The notes under the pieces: generated by a model
Seen by the model: only the letters and a program-made list of their open reading frames with translations
What the model was told of the DNA's origin: nothing
The model's database searches: none
Shown here: positions 13,039 to 23,772 of the stretch, in pieces
How the letters are laid out: each line of letters begins with the position of its first letter
Numbering within the stretch: position 1 is the stretch's first letter
From: Metopolophium dirhodum
Taxonomy: Eukaryota; Arthropoda; Insecta; Hemiptera; Aphididae
NCBI RefSeq assembly: GCF_019925205.1
Contig: NC_083566.1
Span: forward strand, 11,470,001 to 11,534,000
Length of the DNA: 64,000 bases
Direction: 5' to 3'
Position numbers and translations under genes: made by a program

Positions 13039-13368
13039 TAAGTTTATCCTAACGTACCTATAATATTTAATATAATATGAGGAAATATTGCTATATTAAT
13101 ATGCCTATATTACTATTTACTATGCCTTCGAAATGATGAGGGACTTTAAATATTTTTACACCGGCTCTTCAACTATAATTTTGGATCTAGGCTTCCACGT
13201 CATCTAATTTGAATTGAATATTGAACCTAACTAGCCGACGATAATAATTTATTACACGCACACCATATAGTTGTCTCCATGGATACGAACGTAACGTTGA
13301 AAGACCATCACTTTATGTTGGGGTCCTGACGACGGGTATTAACGTCGCGTGTTAGTCGTTACGTCACC

Positions 13369-14016
13369 ATGTCGTCGTCGGGATCTACAGTCAGCGATAC
13401 AGTGGAATATCCAGACTACGTGCGAGAGTGTCTTAAGTATGTGTCAATCTACAGTAAAGGAGCATTTTCGTGTTCTTCGTCTGATGACGAAAATGACCGC
13501 AGTTACGACGAGGACGTGAAACGAATTTTGGCGGAACACAATGAAGCCGAGTTGAGAGATTGTGAAGCAACGGGATTTTCATCGTCCTACGAAGCGGCGA
13601 CGGCGGCGATGGAAACCAACTTATCACCCACCACCTCTGACCGGTATGAGCACTGGGACGAAGCACTCGGAGACGCGGCCGTGGTGTACCCGCCTCTTGG
13701 CGTCGGCCGGTTTGCCTCTGAGACGTCGAAAAACCGAAAACTACTTATCCTCGGTGACGATACGGATGTCCAATTGGATCAGAGTGGAAGTTCATCTGCC
13801 CAGTTGCTCAGGAAGTGCCTGGAAGGTGCGCTATATGGACAGGACACTGAGGAGTTCACGGTAGCGCAGCCCTACTGCGCTGCCAACAAAAACCTGGACT
13901 TTGGCAAGTCCAAAATGTCACCTGAGGCTGTGCATGACTCTAGGAAGAGAGTGGAGAACTGGATGAGCAAATACTACGTCGTCGACGTTGACCCGCGTAT
14001 AGGGAAGGGACATTAA
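13369..14016 (+). CDS. Intronless gene for an unrecognised acidic 215-residue protein
   Basis: I do not recognise this protein. The single open frame starts at an ATG in a good context (CACCATG) and uses far more G and C than its AT-rich flanks, which argues for real coding selection. The N-terminal third is Ser- and acid-rich (SSSDDENDRSYDED at about 35-48). The C-terminal third is more ordered and basic (KRVENWMSKYY, then DVDPRIGKGH at the end). There is no signal peptide, membrane segment or known motif that I can see. An AATAAA at 14130 lies about 115 nt past the stop, as expected for a short 3' UTR. Lack of introns would fit a retrocopy or a simple small gene. A nuclear or cytosolic regulatory protein is possible, but that is a guess. 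Confidence 0.75.
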   Translation: MSSSGSTVSDTVEYPDYVRECLKYVSIYSKGAFSCSSSDDENDRSYDEDVKRILAEHNEAELRDCEATGFSSSYEAATAAMETNLSPTTSDRYEHWDEALGDAAVVYPPLGVGRFASETSKNRKLLILGDDTDVQLDQSGSSSAQLLRKCLEGALYGQDTEEFTVAQPYCAANKNLDFGKSKMSPEAVHDSRKRVENWMSKYYVVDVDPRIGKGH

Positions 14017-14129
14017 GCTTAAACGTATTGAATATCATGTGTGTATGTGTGTGTGTGTGTAAAACTGTTAACACACTACACAGTAACACACATGTTTACA
14101 TTTTTCTAATCTTTGAAAATGATCAACTA

Positions 14130-14135
14130 AATAAA
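14130..14135 (+). terminator. Polyadenylation signal of the 215-residue gene
   Basis: AATAAA 114 nt downstream of the stop codon at 14016, the first canonical hexamer after the gene. Confidence 0.5.
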
Positions 14136-14789
14136 TTATATTATGATACAAATTTAAAAATTTTAATTTTAATTAATATCCTTAAATTTAGATGGATTAC
14201 AATTTATACAACTTTATTTATTTAACTGTAGTTATTTTTTTTTATAAATATTGTTTGAAATACTTTGAATTGTAATGTAGATAACACCATAATATAGCTA
14301 TATAGAAGGTGAATTGGCCGCCAAGTCTCACACCCAAAAACATTTATTTAAGTTTCCTAAAAAATATTTCAGAAAGAAATTAAAATTTGTAAAAATGTAA
14401 GTAATAAAATGCATTTTTATGAAGCAGATAGTATGAATAACTGGGTTAATACTTAATTATAATACATAATTGTATTTTCATAAATCATAATCATTGAAAT
14501 TACTATCGTGTCTCGATAAAAAAAACAGCTGCAAGTGATAACGATGCTTCTAAAATTATTTATGATACGCACCGGCACATCTATCAAGAAAATTAACAAC
14601 AAAATCGTCAGCCATATGAACAAACGTAATAATAATAAACTATTAAACAACAATCACAATCAGTCATCAGAGAACAATATTAATCCTATCTATAACTACT
14701 AATAATTAATACCAACTTCTTTAACATACCATATTAATTATTATTACAAAAAATATATAATTGCATATTCTGTTGTTCCTTGCTAGTTA

Positions 14790-15086
14790 TTTTGGGAACT
14801 AATTCGACTGAAATAGGTAATTCGCCTGTGCAGTTTTGTTTACAGCACTTGGTATATTTTTTTAGCTTAGTCATAACTATTCTCAAAACTTTCCTGATAT
14901 CTCTAAGAACACTCTCTGAAACTTGGGTCGAAATTGGTCAATTAGTTTTTGAGTCTATAATCTACAAACGTACAGACAATTATAAACATTACCTTTTGTT
15001 GTACATTTGAATAACAAACAATAAATAAGATATTATTTTATCTTATTTAAAAGAAATCCCATAGCGACGCATGGCAGGTCGGCTAG
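14790..15086 (-). mobile_element. Eroded Helitron-like remnant (minus copy)
   Basis: Reverse-complement relative of 10203-10420: it contains GGTCAATTAGTTTTTGAGTC and then CTTTTGTTGTACATTTGAATAACAAA. The plus-strand end reads GGCAGGTCGGCTAGT, which resembles a Helitron CTAG-T terminus at 15083-15086. No transposase sequence is present. Confidence 0.4.
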
Positions 15087-15834
15087 TGATATACCAATTT
15101 TTGTTTTTAATTTTATTTCAGTAACCAATAACAACCCAAACACAAATAACTATTCGCTTGTTGTAAGCAAAAACAAAATGTATGCGTAAGTTGCTCCTAT
15201 ACCATCCAAATACAGACGCAGCTCATCCTGCTGATGGCAGCTCGTGGCAAGAGCACGTGCCCCACCAAAAAATTAGATAATAAGAATATTAGTTATGATG
15301 AACTCAAATTATATTTTAAAATAATATTCTGTCAGTCGATATAACTGACAAATGACAATTATCAAAAAGAATCTAAGAATTATTGTTCTGGGTTGCAAAC
15401 GATTGATAAATCGTATAATACAAATATTTATTCGTTTAGGTATACATATTAGACTACCAGCACGGCGCAGTGAGCACAACGATTGCCCCAGTAAAAAAAG
15501 GTAGTAACCCAATTTCACGTTTATTTTTTCAAATTGGTACTTGTCAAGTCAATTGTACGATGTGTCCGATCAACAATGCTGCATGTATTGTATACAATTA
15601 TTATTGTGTGCACTTGTCGGTATGAATTACATGGTGAGATATGATCATATGGGACTCAGTCCCAGAGAACTCTAGCCCGGATTTTTATTTTTTTTACACA
15701 TTCTTATCATCGCCGTTTTCCGTAATAATGCTGAATGCTCATTACATAACAAACATTATTTTATCATTAAAGTTATGATAGTGGGTTATAACTTATAAAT
15801 ATATAATATTTATGCCTCACCCGGGTGACTGAAC

Positions 15835-16100
15835 CACACAGAATGTTTGATTTTACTATGATATTTGTGTTTTTTTTTGTCTGTCATCCCCTTTTGGGGC
15901 AGTAAAAATGCTTCAATTTTCTTCACCAGATTCTTTTTTGGTAGGAAAGTGGATCCACAAATTTGTACTTTGGGGGTCAAAAATAAAAAAATTCCCACTA
16001 GTTTCAGAAAAAACAAACAAAAATGAAGGAAAAACTGAGATTTTTACGCAAAACAGTTTTTGATTTTGTCGAAATATTTCGATTCTTGTTAGTTTCATTT
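15835..16100 (-). repeat. Partial tail of the main repeat family
   Basis: Minus-strand match to the 3' part of the family: words equivalent to TTTTGCGTAAAAAT, then GACCCCCAAAGTAC and the TGACAGACA-polyA stretch found near 52880-53060. The head and body are missing. Open frames here are chance. Confidence 0.6.
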
Positions 16101-17924
16101 ACCAGTAATTGCGCAACTGTGGGGGGTCGGCAATTAAATTCTATGGTGGTCCAGATAATTTGAAAAATAATGTTAGAGGGCAAGAAAAAACTAAAGTATT
16201 AGTTAATAATTAATGTATTTATTTTTGTGTTAAAAAAATTAAAATACAGTTTAAGCTATCTAAGACAAATAATTTAACATCATTTAATATTATCCAGTTT
16301 TTTAAAGTTTGGTATTCTTGGAGAATTAACAACTAATTTGTCAAGTAACAATCAATGAGCAGTGTTTTCAAGTTATATACTCTATTACTCTATAAGAAGT
16401 AGTTAAATTAGAGCCCTAATCGAGGCTGATGTTATAATGTTATGACTTTATGGTGAGACACTCATAAAATTGAATAGGTATGTTATAGTTTCAGTCACAT
16501 ATTTAGACGTATGTTGAGTGTCGACTGCCTTTGGACTTTGTGACCTGACTCAGGCCAGACCGCGTCTGCGTCATAATAATAATAAACATTAAATGCAATA
16601 TAAATGAATAAACGATAAATAGAGTGCCTAAACGTAATTAAGATTAGGTACTTTAGGTTATTAAGTGCTTACCTATATTATGACTTCATCTAATCACAAT
16701 TTAATCTCACATTAATTATTACCAGCTACAGTTATTTTAGGAGGTATCTAGGTAGGGACACAATTTACAGTCGACATTGTATTGATGATTAATTTAAAAA
16801 TGACTAAGTGAAACCATCTTTTGAAGACCCCTTGTTTAGAATGGTACCTACCTAGGTATTTAATTTTAAATATAGAATATTACACAAAGTACATACGTCT
16901 TCTTATTTCTTTTAGATTACGGGTATAATCAACAAAATCAATTTATCATAAAGTCAAGCCACAATTATTACGTCATCAAACCTCAATCGTATACATGTCT
17001 GCAGTCATACTTTTATTATAGGTACTACTATAAAGATAAATCTATACGTACCTACCAATTGGCCATTATGTACCATAGACTTGCCACTTACTTATAGTTA
17101 CCTACCCACAATCATAAACTTAGTCCATGCTACAATTTACAAACAGACAAGAGTGTCCACTAAATATCATTACAATTTACAAGTAATTGGTAATTATGAT
17201 TAGAGCATTTTTTCTACTTGAAAAGTTGAGAAGTTGTACAAACATTTTCAAACACCTCACCTAAACGTCTAAAATTATTAGACTGGACAAAATAAAAATA
17301 AAATTGAAATTAATTGTCAACCCCCTCCCCCCACCCATTGGAAAATCCTGCGTACGTCACTGTACTTTACTACTATTATAATCAACAGACATTTAATTCT
17401 CATTCAAAATTAATAATTATTATCTATTTATTGAGGTAAGAACCTAGGCATTTCGAATGATACTGTTATACTGTTACCTGCATCCATCAACGGGTTCTTA
17501 ACAGTAAACACTTCACGTTTTGTAATTTACTTAAATAACGATTTGGCCGGGCACAAACTCCTAAATGTAATTCAAATGTGATCATAATTTAAACATAAAC
17601 TATTCGTGAATAATTCTATTTTCGAAAAAAATATTTTGATATACTCACGAAAAATAAAAATACGAGAAGAAAATATAAAAAGTTATTATAATATTTATAT
17701 TATATTAGGTATAATATTTAATATTAGAATTACAGAACAATAATAATTTATTATGAAAGATGAAAAATTAAAAACACTCGAACCAGTCGTGGCCCAAAAC
17801 TTCGTACGGTGGATTCAGTTATAAGACGTGGTCACCCTGCGAGTTGTAGTATCAGCTATGACGATTATCAAAATAATAAATAATAATATTATTATTATTA
17901 TTATTATTTATTATTATTCAACTA

Positions 17925-18020
17925 AATTTATTGCCGAATGCCGCCGATTAGTCATTCTCATTTTACGGTGTTCCGTGTTTGCGAAAAACAAAAACAACCT
18001 AACCGGTTGTATTGTTTCAG
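17925..18020 (+). other. Possible 5' UTR exon of the eIF4A-like gene
   Basis: A locally GC-richer stretch ends in TTTCAG followed by GTGGGTGAG, a plausible donor at 18021. The first coding exon of the eIF4A-like gene begins after an acceptor-like AAACAG at 19643, so a non-coding first exon upstream is likely. This is the best-looking candidate, but the link is inference only. Confidence 0.3.
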
Positions 18021-18418
18021 GTGGGTGAGTCATGCCACAAGTCCATCTCCACATTCTATAATTCTGTGTTATGCTTAAATAGATAATGATAACATAACAT
18101 TTAACTTTTATAAAATCTTAAAACGATTCATGTCAATTGTGTCGCAGTACGACTAAGTTGAAGGTTGTTTCTAGGTTTCGTTCTCATGTGTATTCTGTGC
18201 TGACCCTGAAAATTTCAAACTTGTAGTTTACATCACGAGCAAATTACAAAACATTTCAGTAAGTATGTATTGTCTGGTCTTTGATTTTGTTCAGAAAAGA
18301 AATTTCAGATTTTCTTCTAAAAACCATTATTGATATCTAGGTACCTGTCGTAATGCGTAAATGTTGTCGTTTTAATATTAATTAACTTCAATTTAACTTT
18401 TATTGAAATCCACTAAAT

Positions 18419-18591
18419 CAGTGGTGGATCCAGGGTTTAATTTTTTGGGGGGGCATAGAGGGGGTTAAAGTACAAAAAGTACATACATTTACTAAAAAAT
18501 TGGCTAAACACAGTGTAAAACAAAGGGAAGCTACGGCGATTGGGGGAGGGGGCAAATGCCCCATTTGCCCTCCCCCTGGATCCGCCACTAG
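18419..18591. mobile_element. 173-bp MITE with terminal inverted repeats and target duplication
   Basis: Ends read CAGTGGTGGATCCAGGG and, inverted, CTAGTGGCGGATCCAGGG. The direct repeat ACTAAAT flanks it at 18412-18418 and 18592-18598. The interior is G-tract rich and non-coding. Ends of the form CAGTGGCGGATCCAGGG are widespread in insect non-autonomous elements, probably hAT-related; the class is inferred. The minus-strand open frame across it is not a gene. Confidence 0.85.
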
Positions 18592-19649
18592 ACTAAATAA
18601 AGAAATAGTCAAAATCAATACCTAAATCACAAATTTTATGAAATCTAAAATGTTGTCTTATTATACAAGTATTATTATTATTTTAAACCTTTTGTTTGAA
18701 AAAGAAAAATCTAATAAAATATTAAGTTATAAATTCTTATGATAAGTACCTAAAGTATAAAAAAAACTTTTTTTAAATATTCTCATTTATAGTTACACTT
18801 ATCTATAATTTTTTGTAACTTATAAAGTAATAAAGATCAATTATAGGTACACAATTATTTAGCATTAAGGCAAGTAATGTTTATTAAGGGTACCCATTGG
18901 ACGGTTTTTGTATTATTTTTATTTGGTTTTATAATTCAATCAATGTTGCAGTTATTATTATTATAAGCACTATATTTGATTTATCAAATATCATATGCAG
19001 TTTCTGTTTATTATTTTAGGTTAATAATTGTTAATAACTACATTAAATATACATCAGTGTTGTAGTCCTTTGCAGCATTTTGAATGTTAAACTAATCAAA
19101 ATTTAAAATATTGATTTTTTTCTGCTTTTTTTTTTTTAAATAAAAGTTTGATATAGTTGAAAGTTGTAAATTTAGTCTGGTCATTTCTATTTTCTATAGT
19201 AACAGTTGAGTAATATTTTTTCCGACTGGATACTACAATTGGTTTTTGATTTATGCACTATAATAAATAAATAATTTTTTTTTATATATTTTATATTAAT
19301 AAATATAAAAGATTTGTCGTTCATGGAACCTCCTTTCCCCTGATTTATACAACAGTGTTTTATGTAGATTTAAGAAGACGCTACAAAAATGTATGGTTTA
19401 AAAATTGCCATAACTTGCCTCTTAATAAAAAATAATTAAATCAATAAAAACCTCCAAGATGCCCTAGAATTTTTAAAATTAACAGAGTAAAATGGATTAG
19501 GTATTGTGAATGTAAAATTTGCCATGTTGTACATTTGTTGATTTGTGGCATCCTCTTAACAAAACAAATTGTATTTTTCTAATGCATGATTTTATTATTA
19601 TTTCTAGGAATTTTGAATATTGTAAGTATTGAGAATTTAAACAGTGCCT

Positions 19650-20393
19650 ATGATGGAGTCAGAATTAAAAAATCAGAATGACTTAATGCAGCAATTAAAA
19701 TCTTTACGTGCCGAAAAAGAATTATTAGAAAAACATGTATTTGTACTCAATGAGTGTTTATCCGTGGAGGAATTGAAAACTAAAATATCTAATCTAGAAA
19801 AAAAGAAAGAGATGTTAGTATCATTAGAAAATGTAATTGGAAGATTACGTTCTGAGATTGAGCCGCTAAAGTATTTGAAATCCATTTTAAAAACTAAATT
19901 AGGTGATGAGAATAAAATTCAATCAAATAATATTGGGTCTGAGTTAGTTGAAGGACTTTTGGAAACACGTGCTGAGATTGAGCCTCTAAAATATTTGAAT
20001 ACTATATTGAAAACCAAGTCAGATGTTGAAAATAATATTCAATCAAATAATATTGGTTCAGAATCTTGTATTGATATGGGATTTTATGTTCCTAAACTTG
20101 ATTTCAAATTATGTAATGATTCATCTGTTGATGTTCAACTAGTACAACAAGAGTCTACAACTTTTATCCCTCAAATTGCACAAAACACTCCTACTCATTC
20201 GGGCAAATATAAATTGGATTTGTACCCAAAGTTAAATAATGTTAATCTCATTGATACATTCCAAACACCAATACCATCTAAATCTAATTCAGTTTCAACT
20301 GTAAATGATGGTAGTCTTGATGAATGTATGCAACTGTTGGATCAATATGATGTAGTTACTGATCAAGAAATATTAAATTTCCCTACAGAAGAA
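19650..20393 (+). CDS. Exon 1 of the eIF4A-like fusion: coiled coil with a duplicated 40-residue unit
   Basis: 248 codons from ATG 19650 (or the adjacent ATG at 19653) to a GTAAGT donor at 20394. Residues 1-60 are Lys/Glu/Leu-rich with heptad spacing, a likely coiled coil. A unit containing EIEPLKYL...QSNNIG occurs twice, starting near residues 69 and 109, as a 120-bp tandem duplication. The rest is Asn/Ser-rich and probably disordered. A GTG six nt upstream is not a likely start in a eukaryote. Confidence 0.75.
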
Positions 20394-20458
20394 GTAAGTA
20401 TAGTTATATATTTTCTTAACAGTTTGAAAATTTAAAGTTTAACATTTTATTTTTACAG

Positions 20459-20608
20459 AATGATTTGAAAAGTCAAAGTGTTGACCAAGAGCCTACTAAT
20501 AATATTAGTATTGAAAATAAAATACAAGATGCACAAATAGACACAACAGCAACTTATCATTTTGATGCTGAGGATAAAATAAAATCCAAAAGCCAAGTAC
20601 CTATAAAA
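20459..20608 (+). CDS. Exon 2 of the eIF4A-like fusion
   Basis: 50 codons in phase 0, between the acceptor TTTTTACAG and a GTAAAG donor at 20609. Encodes polar, Asp/Lys/Asn-rich sequence (NDLKSQSVDQEP onward) without a recognisable domain. It is too short for an ORF list and was found by joining phases. Confidence 0.65.
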
Positions 20609-20715
20609 GTAAAGTTTTTTTTTGTCCATCACTATTAAAAGAAATGTTTGTTATCGCAATGCTTTTTTATTTTTTAACATTATATTTATCAAAATATTAT
20701 TTGTATTTTTTATAG

Positions 20716-20910
20716 AAAGATATAGAATTGAGCTCTGTTAATCCTGCCTCTGTAATATTTGAAAATGCTAGTAGTACACTTCACGAGGCTAGTACATCTC
20801 AACCAACTCAAAACAAAGAGACTTTATGTTCAGATTCCAATGTTAGTATTGGTGATTTGTTACTAAAAATACCACATTTGTTATTGCAACAAGGAATCGA
20901 TTATATTCAA
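20716..20910 (+). CDS. Exon 3 of the eIF4A-like fusion
   Basis: 65 codons in phase 0 after the acceptor TTTTATAG, ending at a GTTAGT donor at 20911. Ser/Thr-rich start, then a more hydrophobic end (IGDLLLKIPHLLLQQGIDYI) that could form a short helix or an interaction motif. Confidence 0.65.
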
Positions 20911-21162
20911 GTTAGTCCATTTTATTAAGTATTTAATATTAATTTATCATTTTACATTTACCCAGATCTTTTATTTTTGAAAATAGTAGTCAATAAATAA
21001 ACAATTTACCTTTTACATTTCCTTAATTAAGTAAATTCTCATGTAAAAAAACAGCTTTTCTAAAATAAACCAATCAAACAAATAGAATATAAATATTATT
21101 TTTTGTCAGTATAATTTCAATTTTATTCTATAATAATTTATATTTGTTATCAAATTTTACAG

Positions 21163-21327
21163 GATGAAGAAAACGTGAATCACTCTTTGAAAAATGTAAA
21201 TGTTAGTACAGACGTATCATCAAAAGAGCATAATAAATGCAACAAGAAAAAGGAATTGAAAACATTTAAAAAAGAAGTGAATAAATTCTTAAATGACTAT
21301 ACAAATTTATTGCAAAACAGTTCACAA
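21163..21327 (+). CDS. Exon 4 of the eIF4A-like fusion
   Basis: 55 codons in phase 0 after the acceptor TTTTACAG, ending at GTATGG at 21328. Very Lys/Asn-rich (KCNKKKELKTFKKEV), so basic. It links the N-terminal part to the helicase-like domain. Confidence 0.65.
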
Positions 21328-21382
21328 GTATGGTGTTTATTTTTAAATTTTTCTTATTTTTAAAATATGTTTTTTTTAACAG

Positions 21383-21735
21383 GCAACAGAAAAGAATAAT
21401 GTATCCACTGAACAAACAGAATCAGGTCAATATGATGAATTGCCGCGTAATGTCGATAACTCTGAATGCAGCATTAATAGCTTCAATGATATGAATTTAA
21501 AAATTGATATCTTGCGCGGCATATACTCTTGGTTTTGTCAATCCAACTGCTTTACAAAAAACGCATTGTTGTGCACTGCATAAACGGGCGAGACATAATA
21601 GTTTTTGCTGGACCGGGTAATGGTAGAACCATGATGTTTACCATACCATTACTGCAACGTATTAAAACCAATTTAAACGAGTGTCAAGCATTAGTATTAG
21701 TACCAACCAGAGACCTTGCTGTACATATTCAAAAG
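21383..21735 (+). CDS. Exon 5: start of the eIF4A-like domain, two frameshifts
   Basis: The frame open from 21383 gives FNDMNLKIDILRGIYS, matching the entry to the eIF4A domain (FDDMGLK..LLRGIYA). Just after it the similarity moves to the next frame for GFVNPTALQK (near 21531), and again after a run of six A (near 21555) for RIVVHCINGRDIIVFAG. Each shift equals one extra base. The Walker A equivalent reads AGPGNGRT, with Arg in place of the ATP-binding Lys. The exon ends at GTATGC at 21736. Confidence 0.7.
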
Positions 21736-22469
21736 GTATGCTAAGCATGGATTTTCATAGCTATTTTTGTGTTTTTTACTAAACTTATCTAAAATTTAAA
21801 TTAAATAGCAAAGTCAAATTAATTTAAATAAAATACCATTAGTACCATCAGAACTTAATGCACTTAAAAAGTACTAGATATGCATGCATGTGTGCACTTA
21901 GAAATTACAAATATGCTTTAATAATATGTACTTATTTTTATTTTTTTTACTAAAAATTATAAATACGAATATATTTATATCTTATCATTTTTAATGAAAA
22001 CTCAAAATGTTATGCCAACTAGGGATTTGAAAAACACGTTACCTTAATACATTTTGAAAACTGTCAAAATAAATTTACATTATAATGTATTTATTTTTTC
22101 ATTGCTAAATTTTCTAATAACTGTATTATTCACTTATCTTTAACTATCAAAAATATCTAATGGTAAAATTAAGAAATATGCTTTTAAAGCCACATAATAA
22201 ATAACTATGAAAAAATAAGTACTATATACTTTTAATTTTTTTTTCTTAGTGTCGTGAAATTAATTTCAAGCTTACTTAACAATAAATTTAATAGCTCCAA
22301 AAAAAAACATGCAAAAGCAACACATTCAGAGCCATAGACCTATGTATGCTATTTTTACATCAATATTACCAAAAATATATTCTGCATAACATCATGAATG
22401 ATAAAAATATTGGTTATCATTTATTGAATTCAAATTACAAATTAGTCAATTTTTTAATATTCATATACA

Positions 22470-23146
22470 GAGTGATTCGATAAGCATGCTCACCCCCATA
22501 TTTTCCTTTAATAATGAAATTATTCAAATTCTGATTTGGCTTTTTTTGAAATTCTTGATTTTTTTTGTTGTACTAATTAAGGAGTGTTCTGACCTAAACA
22601 AACATCAGTTTTCAAATAGATGTCTCTTTTTTTTACTATAAATTATTTAGTGTATATTTTTTTTGAAAATGTTGATGTTTAAATTTAAACTCTATTTAAA
22701 TTTCAAACAAGTAGTTTCTTAGTTATTAAAATAATTATTCTAAGGATAATAGTCCTTAAGAGTGGTTTTCAAAAATAGAAAACAGATGCAGTATTGGATC
22801 TAGTATTTATTATGCTGGGACCACTTTTACAAATTATAATGCTAATAAATTAATATTAATCATCAATATTTTTAAATCATCGTAGTCAAATTATCATGGA
22901 CCTATTATCCTTAGACAAAGTTAAATAACTCAAAAACTATTTGTTTGAACTTTGATTCTGATGTAAAAACTTTCAGAAAAATTATCTACTAAATAAATTT
23001 TAGTCAAAAAAGAGGGTTCTCATTTGAAAAACAGAAGTTTGTGTCACCACTGGACACTTCAATACTACAAAAAAATTCAAGAATTAGAATAATTTTATTA
23101 TTAAATAAAAAAAAACAGGGATAAGTATGATTAGTGAATCACCTCT
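22470..23146. mobile_element. 677-bp foldback element in the fifth intron of the eIF4A-like gene
   Basis: The left end GAGTGATTCGATAAGCATGC and the inverted right end GAGGTGATTCACTAATCATAC match. The similarity continues inward through most of the element (left arm about 22470-22765, right arm about 22895-23146), including AATAATGAAATTATTC against AATAATAAAATTATTC. It is a long imperfect palindrome with a short middle and no coding capacity. A related left end occurs at 41055. Confidence 0.75.
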
Positions 23147-23285
23147 TATTTATAGAAATTGAATGTAGGTGTTTTAAGAACTATTATAATTACATAAAAG
23201 TCAACAATAATAAACACAGTATAGTTTTACTTGTTATTACTTATTATTTCAAGGTAATTATTTGATGATTTATTTCTTAATTTAG

Positions 23286-23653
23286 ATCATTATGAGTGTT
23301 GGAGACTTTTTGGGTGTTAATGTGTGTATTGGTGGTGACAATGTTCCAAGAAAACTATCTGTTGTTCCACATGTAGTCGTTGGTACCCCCGGCTGGAGTA
23401 TCCAATATGATTTCATGTAAATCTCTACGTACTGGAAGCATTCAAACAGTTGTAATCAACAGAGCTGAGAAGATGTTAACTAATAATTATACCATATTAA
23501 TTGAAGAAATAATGAAAAAACTAACAAGGACCAGACAAGTCACTTTACTGACGTCCGATAAACTTGATCATGTATTAGACATTTACATGGAATCCTTACG
23601 TGATCCACTGGTTATTATTAATGACCAAGAAAAAGAATACGATCTGCTAAAAA
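23286..23653 (+). CDS. Exon 6: middle of the eIF4A-like domain, one frameshift
   Basis: Begins IIMSVGDFLGVNVCIGG and reaches VVVGTPGW in one frame. One extra base near 23396 then shifts the similarity to VSNMISCKSLRTGSIQ. The DEAD box position reads NRAE (VINRAEKML) and the SAT motif reads TSD. It ends in phase 1 at GTATGT, 23654. The frame is open on both sides of the break. Confidence 0.7.
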
Positions 23654-23772
23654 GTATGTCACCATAAATAATTGTGTATTAATATTTATAAATTTAAAAT
23701 GTTGTAAGCCTATCTTATTTCTTAATAATATATTTCATTAATACTTTTCAATTTGTTTTGTTTTAATCTTAG

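Larger units (their letters stand above)
8906..13368. other. UGT 3' UTR and intergenic repeats
   Basis: No gene seen. The stretch contains the probable UGT 3' end, an eroded repeat at about 9880-10050, a Helitron-like remnant at 10203-10420, a field of AT-rich palindromes at 10600-11330, and a 1.3-kb copy of the main repeat family at 11715-13038. Frames at 10218-10424 and 10291-10605 lie in repeat DNA and do not look coding. Confidence 0.55.
14136..17900. other. Intergenic region between the 215-residue gene and the eIF4A-like gene
   Basis: No gene recognised. It holds a (TG)n run just after 14036, the Helitron-like remnant at 14790-15086, a partial minus-strand tail of the main repeat family at about 15835-16100, and unassigned AT-rich DNA. 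An AAT/ATT microsatellite lies at about 17875-17918. Confidence 0.5.

Noticed and set aside
18418..18618. Minus-strand 66-residue open frame
   Set aside because: Lies across a MITE with terminal inverted repeats.
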